From positions 17,504 through 81,503 of the forward strand of contig JBGCEJ010000039.1 in NCBI GenBank assembly GCA_045106235.1: 64,000 bases of DNA, written 5' to 3'. The notes beneath the pieces were generated by a model, which was given only the letters and a program-made list of their open reading frames with translations, ran no database searches and was not told where the DNA came from. Made by a program: the position numbers and the translations under genes. Positions 8,881-17,759 of this stretch are shown one piece after another. The DNA comes from UBA4427 sp045106235 (GTDB lineage: Bacteria; Myxococcota_A; UBA9160; UBA4427). Position 1 is the first letter of the stretch. Each line of letters opens with the position of its first letter.

Positions 8881-8896
8881 TTCCGTATCGTTCTGC

Positions 8897-9253
8897 CTAG
8901 TTCTGGACGCGATCTTTCGGGACGTATTGTCCCTCTTCAAAACGGTCAAAAACGAGGCCCAGCTGGGGATGTCGGCAAGGCGTTGCTCGCTCGTCGTGAA
9001 CGAGGTTTTGCTCGGACACGTAGGCGACGTAGGTCGAATCCTCAGTCTCGGCAAAGACGTGATAGTAGGGCTGGTCCTTGCTGGGGCGAATTTCAGCCGG
9101 GATCGAACGCCACCAATCTTCCGTGTGATTGAAGAGTGGGTCCACGTCGAAAATCACCCCCCGAAAGGGACGGAAACGATGGGCCACGACTTCCCCGATA
9201 CCGAATTTGGCTTCGCGCACGCGGGCGAGCATAGCCAAAGCGCGTGCAGTCAT
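8897..9253 (-). CDS. hspQ: Heat shock protein HspQ
   Basis: 118-aa protein of the YccV/HspQ (hemimethylated-DNA-binding-like) family. In Enterobacteria HspQ is an adaptor and specificity-enhancing factor for Lon protease. Recognisable stretches are KFGIGEVVAHRFRPFRGVI, DVDPLFNHTEDWWRSIP, RPSKDQPYYHVFAE and YVAYVSEQNLV, which follow the family from end to end. It is transcribed on the minus strand between a small lipoprotein and sixA, with no operon partner. The first Met may be slightly downstream (MLARVREAKFG), which would give a length nearer the usual 105 aa. Confidence 0.93.
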   Translation of the reverse strand: MTARALAMLARVREAKFGIGEVVAHRFRPFRGVIFDVDPLFNHTEDWWRSIPAEIRPSKDQPYYHVFAETEDSTYVAYVSEQNLVHDERATPCRHPQLGLVFDRFEEGQYVPKDRVQN

Positions 9254-9303
9254 CCGAGACCGCTCTGCGGACCGCCCCCGGGTCCGCTAAACAAGAGCGA
9301 GTC

Positions 9304-9882
9304 ATGACACAGCGCACCTTCACCATCATGCGACACGCCACCGCGACGCTGATCAGCGACCGGGATCATACGCGGCCACTGAAACCCGAGGGACTCGATG
9401 AGGCGAGTCGCGTCGGCGCGCTCATGACCCAGCGCGCGGAAGCCCCCGACCGGATTCTGTCCTCTACGGCGCTCCGCTGCCGGCAAACCCGAGATGCGCT
9501 TTGCGCGGGAATCGGCAGGGAAGTCGAAACTGAATTCGACGACGCGCTTTACAACGCCTCAGAACATCAGCTCCTCGATGTGCTCGCCGGGCAAGACGAC
9601 GCGGGCTCGCTGCTGCTTCTCGCGCATAACCCGGGCGTGTCCATGCTCGCCCTGGCGCTCTGCCCTGGGCGGCCTTCCCAGGCGTCAGCCGATCACGCTC
9701 GTCCGGAGGATCAGCCACGAGCGACGGAGGAAGCGCGCGCGCTGCGGAAGCAATGGCTTCGCATGCAAGGGGGATTCGCCCCCGCAGCCCATGCCCGCTT
9801 CGAGGTCCTCGCCAGCTGGCCCGAGCTGGCGCCCCATTCCACGCATTTCCTTCGCTTCGAAGAAGCCCCCGCATCCGACTAG
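9304..9882 (+). CDS. sixA: SixA-like phosphohistidine phosphatase
   Basis: 192-aa histidine-phosphatase-superfamily protein. The catalytic RHA motif occurs at IMRHATA (residues about 9-12), the second region is DRILSSTALRCRQTRDAL, and the late His appears in LLLAHNPGVSML. SixA removes phosphate from His in phosphorelay or PTS-Ntr proteins. The length slightly exceeds E. coli SixA because of an insertion rich in charged residues near 130-160. The start is ATG 9304, preceded by a weak AAGAGCGAG. A broader phosphohistidine phosphatase role is possible because no cognate phosphotransfer protein is adjacent. Confidence 0.82.
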   Translation: MTQRTFTIMRHATATLISDRDHTRPLKPEGLDEASRVGALMTQRAEAPDRILSSTALRCRQTRDALCAGIGREVETEFDDALYNASEHQLLDVLAGQDDAGSLLLLAHNPGVSMLALALCPGRPSQASADHARPEDQPRATEEARALRKQWLRMQGGFAPAAHARFEVLASWPELAPHSTHFLRFEEAPASD

Positions 9883-9956
9883 CCTGCGCCGAAATCGGCT
9901 CGAACTAGGTTAGTATTCGTTTGACCCATTTCTTCCCATTCCGCAGAGAGGTTTTC

Positions 9957-10343
9957 ATGACAATCCCGTTCTGGTGTGTCGTTGTCGTTATCTTCATCCC
10001 CTTCATCCTCGCCGGAATCGGCGGCGCAGCGAGAGGCAAAGCCTTCGGTGCAGCCGATAATCGAGAGCCCCGGGTCCAGGCTGCACAATTGACCGGCGGA
10101 GGCGCCCGCATCTACGCCGCCCAGGAAAATGCCTGGGAAGCCGCGATCATGTTTACCGCCGCGGTCTTGGTGACCCATGCCGCAGGCCTCTCCGCAGCGT
10201 CAGCAGCCCCGTGGACCACCGCTTTCGTCGTCTTCCGCGCCCTGCATGCCATCTTTTACATTCAGGACATCGACAAGGCGCGCTCCGGCGCCTTCCTCGG
10301 CGGGCTCGTCTGCATCATCGCGCTCATCGTGAAAGCGGCCTAA
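9957..10343 (+). CDS. MAPEG family membrane protein
   Basis: 128-aa protein with four hydrophobic segments, matching membrane-associated eicosanoid/glutathione-metabolism (MAPEG) proteins. The signature is the loop RIYAAQENAWEAA, with the conserved Asn/Glu used in glutathione binding by characterised members, followed by FRALHAIFYI and a final helix. Bacterial MAPEG proteins often have unknown substrates. The ATG at 9957 follows AGAGAGG; a TTG at 9921 would add a charged extension without a ribosome site. It converges on the next minus-strand gene. Confidence 0.8.
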   Translation: MTIPFWCVVVVIFIPFILAGIGGAARGKAFGAADNREPRVQAAQLTGGGARIYAAQENAWEAAIMFTAAVLVTHAAGLSAASAAPWTTAFVVFRALHAIFYIQDIDKARSGAFLGGLVCIIALIVKAA

Positions 10344-10386
10344 CACGCGCGGGGACGCAGAAGGTCGCCTCCCGCCGGTAGGACCG

Positions 10387-11454
10387 CTACCAACCGCGCA
10401 GGTCGATCTCCCACGCCTCGAGAACTGCTTCGTTCTCCGTTGCCCCGTCCACCAAATAGGCGCGTTCGTGATAGGCGAAGGTCGGGTCGACATGCGCCGG
10501 TACGAGGCGGACGCGGTCGCCGACACGCACAGGCGACGGGCATTGCCAATCAAGTAGCGACGCAGCTTCGGGAGAGGCGCCACCCTCCTCGCCTGGAACG
10601 CCTGGAGCAAAAGTCACGTGCTCGTCGGAGCAGAAGAGCACCCGCGCGCCCGGCATGACGGGGTTGCCATGGTCCATGCCGAGTGATTTCAAGCCGACGT
10701 CGGCGACGGCGTACCCCGCATTCACCGAGATGACCGTCGCCACAAGGTATACCGCCTGCGCAAAAGGCAGCGCCAGCGACGCGTAGGCCGTATCCATCAG
10801 CGCATAGGAACCGGCTTGAATTTCAGTCGCCCAGCGATTGCAATCGAAGGTCCCCGTCCCGCCCGCGGAGATCAGCGCTCCGCCGACCTCAGCATGGGCC
10901 GCCAACAGCTTCTCCATGCTCGCTTCGCAACCCGCCTCACGTGCCGCGCGGTCCGCCTGCCCCACGACATGCCCCTCGTAGCCCATCACCCCGCGCACCT
11001 CGAGGCCCGCTTGCCGCGCCTGCTCCGCGAGCGAACCCGCAGCCTCTGGAGCACAGCCACATCGCGGCAGCCCCACATTCACGTCAATCAGCACCTCCCC
11101 CACACCGCCCCGGGCCGCCGCCTCGATCGTTTCGACGGAATCCACCGCTACCGTCACCCGCGCGCCTGATCGGCGGACCGCTCCCAGACGCGATGCATCC
11201 AGCACCTCGTTGGCCAGGAGCAAATCCTCTCCCAGTCCCGCCGCGGCCATGCCTTCGATCTCTCGAATCGTCGCAGCGCAGAACAGCGCGTGGCCCTGGG
11301 CGCGCTGCTGCTTCGCGAGCGCCGTGCATTTATGCGCCTTCACGTGGGGCCGAAGCCGTTCACCGGGACAGGCCTGCGCCATCGCCGCTAAATTCGCAGT
11401 CAACCTGGGCGCATCGATCACCAGCGCCGGCGTTGGCACGTCATGGAGCTTCAT
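10387..11454 (-). CDS. PLP enzyme of the D-threonine aldolase / D-serine dehydratase (DSD1) family
   Basis: 355-aa alanine-racemase-fold type enzyme. The N-terminus TPALVIDAPRLTANLAAM and the PLP-lysine region LRPHVKAHKC are diagnostic. GVMGYEGHVVG, ISAGGTGTFD (phosphate binding) and the C-terminal DHGNP and VRLVPAHVDPTF, with the His/Asp metal site typical of this family, are also present. Members cleave or dehydrate D-beta-hydroxy amino acids (D-threonine, 3-hydroxy-D-aspartate, D-serine) and need a divalent metal. The start at 11454 is supported by GGAGGGG seven bases upstream; longer in-frame extensions are low-complexity. The exact substrate is not determinable. Confidence 0.87.
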   Translation of the reverse strand: MKLHDVPTPALVIDAPRLTANLAAMAQACPGERLRPHVKAHKCTALAKQQRAQGHALFCAATIREIEGMAAAGLGEDLLLANEVLDASRLGAVRRSGARVTVAVDSVETIEAAARGGVGEVLIDVNVGLPRCGCAPEAAGSLAEQARQAGLEVRGVMGYEGHVVGQADRAAREAGCEASMEKLLAAHAEVGGALISAGGTGTFDCNRWATEIQAGSYALMDTAYASLALPFAQAVYLVATVISVNAGYAVADVGLKSLGMDHGNPVMPGARVLFCSDEHVTFAPGVPGEEGGASPEAASLLDWQCPSPVRVGDRVRLVPAHVDPTFAYHERAYLVDGATENEAVLEAWEIDLRGW

Positions 11455-11679
11455 CTGTCCCCTCCGCTTCTGAGGCCGCTTCTGCCTCTGGGTCTCCGAC
11501 CCTATCGGAATTGCCTGCGCTCTGCCGATCCTGAGCTGAACACCGGTCGCGCTTGCCCGCCGCGCATCGGGTATATTCATGCCGTTCGCGTCCGGCTCGG
11601 CAGGCTCTGCAGGCTCGCTGTCAGACACGCATTTTGATCACGCGCAAAGCCAGAACCGGTTTTGCCAAGGAGGTTTTTC

Positions 11680-12282
11680 ATGAGCGCTGAACCCACGCAT
11701 CCGGCCGCAGATCTCTCTGACCGCGCGTCTTTTCACCAGATGAAGAACAGTACCCAGGAAGACTGGAACATCATCGCCAAACATCATGGCCAGCTCTGCG
11801 ATGGCGTCGCCGACCGCGCACTCACCCATCTCCGACTCCTCGACGGCGACTACGGAGGCTTCGCAGTCGATCGCCTCACCCATAGCCTCCAAACCGCCAC
11901 GCTTGCCCTCGAAGATGGCCGCGACGAAGACTATGTCGTCTGCGCCCTGCTCCACGATATCGGCGACACCCTGGCGCCCGCGAATCATCCCGAGATCGCC
12001 GCCGCAATGCTGAAGCCCTATGTCAGTCCGGAACTCACCTGGATCGTGAAGCATCACGGCATCTTCCAGGGATACTATTTCTGGCATTACATCGGCATGG
12101 ACCGCAATACCCGCGAAAATTTCCGCGACCATGAATGGTTCGAGTCCTGCGCTGAATTCTGCGAAGTCTATGACCAGGCGGCCTTCGAGCCCAAGGGCAA
12201 GACGCTGCCCCTGGAAGAGTTTGAGCCAATGGTCCGCCGCGTGCTTTCCGCAGACAAAGTCGCAATGGCGAACGCGGAATAA
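11680..12282 (+). CDS. HD-domain metal-dependent phosphohydrolase
   Basis: 200-aa HD-superfamily protein. The metal ligands appear as His in DRLTHSLQTATLA, the HD pair in CALLHDIGDTLAPANHPEIAA, later His residues in WIVKHHGIFQGYYF and a downstream Asp. It resembles predicted HD phosphohydrolases of the PhnZ/MioX-like small-protein group, of which some are diiron oxygenases; the KHHGIFQ segment recalls those. Function is therefore hydrolase or mixed-valent diiron oxygenase. A strong AAGGAGG lies six bases before the ATG. A GST gene follows 27 bases downstream on the same strand. Confidence 0.78.
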   Translation: MSAEPTHPAADLSDRASFHQMKNSTQEDWNIIAKHHGQLCDGVADRALTHLRLLDGDYGGFAVDRLTHSLQTATLALEDGRDEDYVVCALLHDIGDTLAPANHPEIAAAMLKPYVSPELTWIVKHHGIFQGYYFWHYIGMDRNTRENFRDHEWFESCAEFCEVYDQAAFEPKGKTLPLEEFEPMVRRVLSADKVAMANAE

Positions 12283-12309
12283 CACGCATACTCAACTGAG
12301 GTAACCAAG

Positions 12310-13104
12310 GTGCTCGAGCTCTATCACAACGCGGCCTCGACCTGCTCCCAGAAGGTGCGGCTCGTCCTCGCTGAAAAATCGATCGACTACGCATCCCGCG
12401 ATGTCGACCTGCTCGGCGGCGCCCAACACGATTCAGAGTACGTCAAGCTGAATCCGAACCACGTCGTCCCCACGATCGTGCATGACGGGACTGTCGTGAT
12501 CGAGTCGACGCTGATCAACGAATACCTCGAGGACGCTTTCCCCGAAAAGGCCATGCGCCCAGCCGACGCCGCCGGTCGTTATGCCATGCGCGCCGCGGTC
12601 CTTCGCATCGACCAGGTTCATCCCGCGACCGGGATATTGACGTACGCGATCGGGCCGGGCCCGCTGATATCAGCTCAGGGGCAAGAGGCGATCGATGCGC
12701 ATGTTTCGGCGATCCCCAACAAACAGCGCGCCAAGGAACGGCGCAGCGTTCTTGAGAACGGCGTCAAGGCGCCGGAGTTTTCCGCCGCGATGGGCGACTT
12801 CGTTTCGCTACTCGACCGCGCCGAATCGGACCTGGCCCAACATCGCTGGCTCGCCGGAAATCAGTACAGCCTCGCCGACGCGGCGACCCTGCCCTATATC
12901 CTTCGCCTTGATCACCTGGCGATGATGCCCATGATCGAATCCAGGCCGCGCCTGTCCGATTGGTACGCACGGGCGCAGACCCGGCCGAGCTTTGAGGCTG
13001 CGATCGGGGAGATGCTCCCGGAAGGCGTGATCAATCTTTTCCGCGCGAACGGAGAAAAGGTCTGGGGCGAAGTGAAAGCAACGATCGACGCCCTCCCCGC
13101 CTAA
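12310..13104 (+). CDS. Glutathione S-transferase family protein
   Basis: 264-aa GST. The thioredoxin-like N-terminal domain begins LELYHNAASTCSQKVRLVLAEK, with Ser/Cys at the catalytic position, and contains NPNHVVPTIVHDG and ESTLINEYLED, the glutathione-binding cis-Pro and Glu-Ser motifs. The all-helical C-terminal domain includes LAGNQYSLADAATLPYILRLDHL. The start is GTG 12310 following GAGGTAACCAAG. Substrate is unknown. It overlaps the stop of a decayed second GST on the opposite strand by four bases. Confidence 0.9.
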   Translation: MLELYHNAASTCSQKVRLVLAEKSIDYASRDVDLLGGAQHDSEYVKLNPNHVVPTIVHDGTVVIESTLINEYLEDAFPEKAMRPADAAGRYAMRAAVLRIDQVHPATGILTYAIGPGPLISAQGQEAIDAHVSAIPNKQRAKERRSVLENGVKAPEFSAAMGDFVSLLDRAESDLAQHRWLAGNQYSLADAATLPYILRLDHLAMMPMIESRPRLSDWYARAQTRPSFEAAIGEMLPEGVINLFRANGEKVWGEVKATIDALPA

Positions 13105-13785
13105 CCTTCGAGCATCTTGCGCAGTGCTTCATTCCGCGCCTTCTTCTCTTGAATCTGCTCGCGTCCATCGTCGACCAGGGGATGAGAATGCCCGAGGATG
13201 GCCTCGGCGTAGGCCGGGCGACCTTTGAGCCGCTCCCAGTAAGCGGCGCACTCAGGCCTAAGAGCGCCGAGCGCCACGGGCGTGGTCTCGGGCGTCGAGA
13301 AGAAGACCGCCTCGACATTCGCCTGCCGCAGGCGCTCAAAGGTCACAAGCCAACTTACATCGGCCAGCGAAAAGTTCTCGCCGAGAATCCAGGGACCTGT
13401 CCGTTTCGAAAGCTGCACCTCAAGCCGGTCGAGATGCGCGCCGAGTTCGTCGCGACTCTTTGCCACCGCCGTCACCATCGGCGGAATCGTATGAATCTTT
13501 TCGAGTCCGCGATTTTTCATCACCGTGAACAGAAGCGGTCTCCTCTTGTCGAAATGAAAGAGAAAACCTCGAGAATTCGGCTGAAGGGAATCTGCTCGAT
13601 CATCGCGGCAAAGAGCGAAAGCGCATTGTGATAGAGCTCGAATTCCTCACTATGCGGGAACCGGATCTTCTGCTGAAAGCCGGGCGGGACGGGATGTCGC
13701 TTGCGCCGACGGGCTTCCAGAAGCCATACGCCGCCCCGAGGCACGCAAGGCTGAGAAGTAATCCCAGGGGCGAGAAGATCGACAT
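13101..13785 (-). pseudogene. Decayed membrane-anchored glutathione S-transferase
   Basis: Pieces of one protein lie in three frames. An ATG at 13785, preceded by AGGAGAAGAC, starts MSIFSPLGLLLSLACLGAAYGFW, a membrane anchor. A frame change near 13690 leads into IRFPHSEEFELYHNALSL, where ELYHNA is how the neighbouring intact GST begins its thioredoxin fold. This is followed at once by AAMIEQIPFSRILE, so most of the N-terminal domain seems deleted. A second frame change near 13570 leads into FLFHFDKRRPLLFTVMKNR and the intact helical C-terminal domain (TGPWILGENFSLADVSW to 13101). The C-terminal part alone is open from 13523 and could still be translated as 140 aa. Sequencing error could explain the frameshifts, but not the deletion. 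Confidence 0.7.
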
Positions 13786-13971
13786 GTCTTCTCCTGAGCG
13801 AAAAATGGCGCGCTGCACTCAGGAAGAAACCGTAGCGCCCTGCCTCAGCAGCTTCCCGGATACGCGTTTCAGGTACAGAAGGGACGGCAAAACCCCAAGA
13901 GCTTTGCTAATCCCGAAGGTGCAGGCGATTGGCGCCCTTCAATCCGGCCCCCGAATACAGGAGCATTCCTC

Positions 13972-14523
13972 ATGTCGAATCCGATCAGCAACGTCACCTC
14001 CATCTCGAAATCCGCGGGAGCCAAGAGCAGCCCCCAAGACACCGAGAGCGCGCCTGAACTCGAAGTCGATCCCTCTTTCTCGGCCGATGCCAACGCGCCC
14101 GCTCCGAGCCTCGAAGTCGACCCCGAAGACGCGGCGCCCCTGGACGCACAGGCCGGCGACTCTGGCTCCAGCGCCGACGCCTCTGCCTCGAACTCTGGCT
14201 CAACGTCTGCCCCCGCCCCAGCCCCAACCGCTCAGAAGCAGAGTGGCGGCAAAGGATTGGCGATCTTCCTCGGCCTGCTCCTCGCGGGCTCGGTCGCGTT
14301 CAATGTGAAGCAGTCCAGAGATCTTGCGGTGCTGAATAGTACGAACGAACAATTCGAACTCGCCCTCACGGCCGCCGTTGATCGCATTGACGTCGAGACG
14401 ATTCGCGCGGAAAGCGCCGAGGCGACCCTGGGCGGCATCGATGGTGCGGTCCAAACGGTCAATGAACGCGTCGAGGGGCTACTCGAAGCGCTCACCGCAC
14501 TCAGCGAGGCGACCGCGAAATAG
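13972..14523 (+). CDS. Hypothetical single-pass membrane protein with acidic N-terminus and helical C-terminus
   Basis: 183 aa, no recognised family. Residues 1-90 are low-complexity Ser/Ala/Asp/Pro-rich and contain two copies of a short LEVDP element. Residues about 93-108 (LAIFLGLLLAGSVAFNV) form one transmembrane helix, and residues 110-183 form a predicted coiled coil rich in Glu and Ala (DRIDVETIRAESAEATL, VNERVEGLLEALTALSE). Orientation may be cytoplasmic N-terminus with a periplasmic coiled coil. The ATG follows ACAGGAG at proper spacing, which supports a real gene. It stands alone between a pseudogene and a minus-strand gene. Confidence 0.65.
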   Translation: MSNPISNVTSISKSAGAKSSPQDTESAPELEVDPSFSADANAPAPSLEVDPEDAAPLDAQAGDSGSSADASASNSGSTSAPAPAPTAQKQSGGKGLAIFLGLLLAGSVAFNVKQSRDLAVLNSTNEQFELALTAAVDRIDVETIRAESAEATLGGIDGAVQTVNERVEGLLEALTALSEATAK

Positions 14524-14552
14524 CGGACGCAGGCGGGACCAGCGTAGCCGGG

Positions 14553-15248
14553 CTAGAAAAAGCGGTACTCGCTCATGGGATGCGAATCGACCTTCCTCAT
14601 GGAGAGAAAGGCGGCGCAGCTTTCCACCATGCGCTTCAGGTTGCGCTGATACTTCGCTTCATCTCCGACTGCGTCGTAGAAGGCCTGGGGATTCGAGAGC
14701 GCCTCGAGCGGAAACCCCTCCTCGACGATGCCGCCCCAGGCGGGGGCATCGTCGGTGAGCGGGCGGACGATCTCATTTCGGATATACGAGGTCGTGCTCT
14801 GGGTCTCGATCGCGACTGCGCGGTGTACCGTTTCCCAGGTCTTAATGAAGTCCGCCTGAGAAACCCCGTCCTCGGGCTCGATACAGCCAACGAGGCTGAA
14901 GCCCGGCATCCGCTGCCCCGGGCCGCCGGGCGGTGTCTCGACTCGGAGGGGCTGAGACTCGACCACGAGATAGCCCGCCATTCGGTCGCATTCTCCCACA
15001 AGAATCGCCTCCACAGGCCCACGATCCTGCACGCATTCAAGCCAAAAGGTGATCAGCGCCTGTGGTGCATGCTGCCCCAAATGGAGTGCTTCGCCGTCCG
15101 CAACACCGGAATCCGTCACGCTAATCTTGAGCTGCGTCGCCCCCTCGCGTGCGAGCGCATCAGGCAGATTGCCGAGGAGGCGGTCGCGAAACGCATCAGC
15201 GTTCACATTCGAAGAATCGTTCCAGACGAGATAAGCGAGTTTTTCCAT
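14553..15248 (-). CDS. EthD-like dimeric alpha/beta-barrel protein
   Basis: 231 aa. It starts MEKLAYLVWND, and the C-terminal half (CIEPEDGVSQADFIKTWETVHRAVAIETQSTTSYIRN) has the pattern of EthD domains: a leading strand, a helix with a W-x-x-x-H pair and a final Y-x-x-N. The N-terminal half appears to be a diverged second copy, as in double EthD proteins. EthD domains accompany ring-degrading and polyketide-cyclising enzymes, usually with unknown chemistry. A moderate-confidence fold assignment; no operon partner is adjacent. Confidence 0.6.
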   Translation of the reverse strand: MEKLAYLVWNDSSNVNADAFRDRLLGNLPDALAREGATQLKISVTDSGVADGEALHLGQHAPQALITFWLECVQDRGPVEAILVGECDRMAGYLVVESQPLRVETPPGGPGQRMPGFSLVGCIEPEDGVSQADFIKTWETVHRAVAIETQSTTSYIRNEIVRPLTDDAPAWGGIVEEGFPLEALSNPQAFYDAVGDEAKYQRNLKRMVESCAAFLSMRKVDSHPMSEYRFF

Positions 15249-15319
15249 CCCCAGAGCGTATTGAAAAAGACTGCGATTACCAGCTCATCCGAGCGAAGTG
15301 GCGAACGCAAGCCCCCGCT

Positions 15320-16312
15320 TCAGCCCTCTGCGGCGAGCTGCTCAAGCATCGTCCTGGCATCCTCCCGCATCAGCCCAAGCATCTTCGAATCAATCCCAAG
15401 CGCCTCCTGAGCATGCTCCAGAGTCTTACGCGAGCTTTGGTCGACATACGCGTGAGATTCGAGACAGGCTCGCTCCAGCGGATCCATCTTTTCGAGTGCC
15501 TCGCCTTCCTTCGGAATGACCCCGGTACCGACTTCATGACAAAGCTGGTTGGAGATCGCGACGGTCGCCGCCAAAGGATGCGGATAGCCGCCGACTAACA
15601 CTTGGTGATGCGCCGAGATGGCGATTTGAATATCTGAAGGCAACTCCCAATGCTTCGCCATCACCTCCCCTGTCCGTTGATGCACGCGGTCGAGTGCGGG
15701 CCAAATCGAGGTGAGATCCGGCGGACCACGACGGCGCGTTTTTCGTTCTGCGAGCGCGAGCAAGGTCCCGGCAATTCCGACGTCATGAAGCAATCCCGCC
15801 ATAAAAGCGAACTCGCCCTCAATCGGCGTGTAGTTGCAAACCAGGCGAGAAAGATGCGCGGTCTGCGTGGCATGCTGCCGCAGCGTCTCCATCGCACCGC
15901 CGTAGTCTTCGGACTTGAAGACCCTCATATTCACGGCGATTTCCATCACGATATCCCGAATCTTGAGCAACCCGAGCCGCATCGTTGCCTCGCTCAGCGA
16001 AGTAATCTTCACGACGCCGGACATCGATGAGAGACTGACCATTCGGAGGACTCGGCCGGCGATCATGCTGTCTTGCTCAAGCAGCTTGACCACGTCGCTG
16101 ATCTCGACATCCACCTTTTGCGAAAGTGACATGAGTTCCATCGCAACCGCGGGCAGCGTCGGCGGGCTGTAATCAGGGGACTCCACGTAATCCAGGAGCT
16201 CTTTGACCAGCTGCTCTTCGTCGAGCAGAACATCCGCACCCTGGGAGATCACGACCTTCCCCTGCCCGTACCCTTCTTCACCTTTTTTCTTACCGCGCGG
16301 AATCAATGCCAC
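15320..16312 (-). CDS. HDOD-domain signalling protein
   Basis: About 330 aa. The HDOD domain spans the centre: PTLPAVAMELMSLSQ, VVKLLEQDSMIAGRVLRMVSL, a helix around GLLKIRDIVMEIAVN, then MAGLLHDVGIAGTLLALAE, HQRTGEVMAKHWELPSDIQIAISAHH and TVAISNQLCHEVG. An HD pair is visible in GLLHDVG, so it is less degenerate than many HDODs, but HDOD proteins generally act in signalling rather than catalysis. The start is uncertain: GTG 16312 follows AAGAGGCG; a GTG at 16399 would give 359 aa but lacks a ribosome site. One of two HDOD proteins in the window. Confidence 0.87.
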   Translation of the reverse strand: MALIPRGKKKGEEGYGQGKVVISQGADVLLDEEQLVKELLDYVESPDYSPPTLPAVAMELMSLSQKVDVEISDVVKLLEQDSMIAGRVLRMVSLSSMSGVVKITSLSEATMRLGLLKIRDIVMEIAVNMRVFKSEDYGGAMETLRQHATQTAHLSRLVCNYTPIEGEFAFMAGLLHDVGIAGTLLALAERKTRRRGPPDLTSIWPALDRVHQRTGEVMAKHWELPSDIQIAISAHHQVLVGGYPHPLAATVAISNQLCHEVGTGVIPKEGEALEKMDPLERACLESHAYVDQSSRKTLEHAQEALGIDSKMLGLMREDARTMLEQLAAEG

Positions 16313-16540
16313 GAACGAATCGCCTCTTAAAGTTTCCTTCTGTGATTCGGCAAGGCAGAAGGAAGCTTGAGATGCCGAGGCCTTCGCTCTAGAAATCACA
16401 GACTTGCTCAGGCCTCTCCCCTAGAAACACGGGCCGATTCAAGGGGTTTTCGCGGGAGTGCGCTTGCGTTGACGCCGCGGCGCGGGATCGCCATCTTGCT
16501 TGAACGAACTTGCTTACGAATAGGAAAGTCAGGAGACAAC

Positions 16541-16891
16541 GTGCCCGCCAGTAACGACCATATCCGTCAGACCATCGAGAACTACCTCGCCTTCATGAAC
16601 GCAGGAAAAGCAGACGAAATTGCCGCGCTCTACGCCGAGGACGCGACCGTCGAGGATCCGATTGGTACGCCGCCGTTTCAGGGACGCGAAGCGATTCGGG
16701 ACTTCTACGCCAAAGCCGCGGGCAACGTCAAACTCGAAGCGACGGGCAACCCCCGCGTTGCGGCCGGCGAGGCCGCCTTCCCCATGCGCGTCGTCGTCGG
16801 GCCCAGCCATATCATCGAAGTCATCGATGTGATGGACTTTAACGACGAGGGTCTGATTCAGTCGATGCGCGCGTTTTGGAGTGCGGAATAA
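16541..16891 (+). CDS. SnoaL-like / steroid delta-isomerase-type NTF2-fold protein
   Basis: 116-aa small cone-shaped NTF2-fold protein. Residues IENYLAFMNAGKADEIAALYAEDATVEDPIG are the hallmark helix-strand of SnoaL_2 and ketosteroid-isomerase-like proteins, including the Asp-Pro after the catalytic acid position (VEDP). GREAIRDFYA and VIDVMDFNDEGLIQSMRAFWSAE complete the fold. This group contains true delta-5-3-ketosteroid isomerases; Asp40- and Asp103-like residues may be present (VEDP; none obvious later), so activity is unproven. The GTG start at 16541 follows AGGAGA. Confidence 0.82.
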   Translation: MPASNDHIRQTIENYLAFMNAGKADEIAALYAEDATVEDPIGTPPFQGREAIRDFYAKAAGNVKLEATGNPRVAAGEAAFPMRVVVGPSHIIEVIDVMDFNDEGLIQSMRAFWSAE

Positions 16892-16898
16892 GCCGCGG

Positions 16899-17669
16899 CT
16901 ATGGCTGTGGCCGGGGCTGGGGCTGGGGCTGACTCTGCGGATGCCGCTTTGGCGGCCCCCAGAGCGTCGTGCCGACCGCGCGGATTCCCTTGCGAAGCGC
17001 CTCCGCTGCCGGCTGACCGAGCTGGGCAACCGACTTTTGTGTTGGGGTAAGGGGCGTAGGCGGCAAGACCTCTGGCTTGGCTGAATGCGCCGCGACCGAA
17101 GATGCCGAGAGACGGGACGCCGTCACTTTGATCGCCCGTTCACAGTCCTCTGCCATCACCTTTCGCAGCCGACACTCGGCTTCAAGCCGCGGCCGGAGCG
17201 CTCGGTAAAGCCCAACCACCGCGCCTGGCTGCACGGCCTGAATCGAAGCCGCCAGCGCCGCGGATGAGGACCAAGGCCCGACCGGCCAGACTTGCGCGGG
17301 CGCCGCTCCCCGCTCCGACAAAGACGCCGGCGACTCAGGCTTCTCCGCCTCCACCCGTAAGGCCCCGTCCACCGCCGCCGCGACCCAAGTCCCGGGCACC
17401 ATCCCCGCAGCAAAGCCCGGATCCAACGCGGATAAATTCACGATCTGCATCAGCATGGGGGCGAGCTCTTCCCAACTCTCCCCTTCGAGCCCGGCCGCAG
17501 AAGGGATGTCGCTCGCCTGAGCCCTCCCGGCCCCCAGCACAAAACAGGCTCCCAAGCCCCAGATAAAGAGGCTGCGTGCTGCCCGCTGCGGAATCGGCCT
17601 TCTACAGCAGCCGCGCTCGCCGCCCCCACTCGCCGGAATAGTGCTCTGCTCGATCACTCTTTGATGCAT
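16899..17669 (-). CDS. Hypothetical exported protein with proline/glutamine repeat tail
   Basis: 256 aa, family not recognised. A signal peptide is visible: ARSLFIWGLGACFVLGAGRAQA. The mature part is Ala/Pro-rich with AALAASIQAVQPGAVVGLYRALRPRLEAECRLRKVMAEDCERAI in the middle, a helical region with two Cys that could pair. The C-terminus ends in a Gln-Pro repeat (HPQSQPQPQPRPQP) encoded by hexamers of ggctgg type. The ATG at 17669 follows GGGGGAG; an upstream GTG-like start would only add an unlikely leader. It converges with the SnoaL-like gene with a 7-base gap. Confidence 0.55.
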   Translation of the reverse strand: MHQRVIEQSTIPASGGGERGCCRRPIPQRAARSLFIWGLGACFVLGAGRAQASDIPSAAGLEGESWEELAPMLMQIVNLSALDPGFAAGMVPGTWVAAAVDGALRVEAEKPESPASLSERGAAPAQVWPVGPWSSSAALAASIQAVQPGAVVGLYRALRPRLEAECRLRKVMAEDCERAIKVTASRLSASSVAAHSAKPEVLPPTPLTPTQKSVAQLGQPAAEALRKGIRAVGTTLWGPPKRHPQSQPQPQPRPQP

Positions 17670-17759
17670 CGACTCGCTCCCCCCGAAGCCCTCAATGCCA
17701 GTCGCGCGTGAAAGGACACGGCGTTTCACACCCGACTCCGCGTCGGCTGCTCCGCCCGC

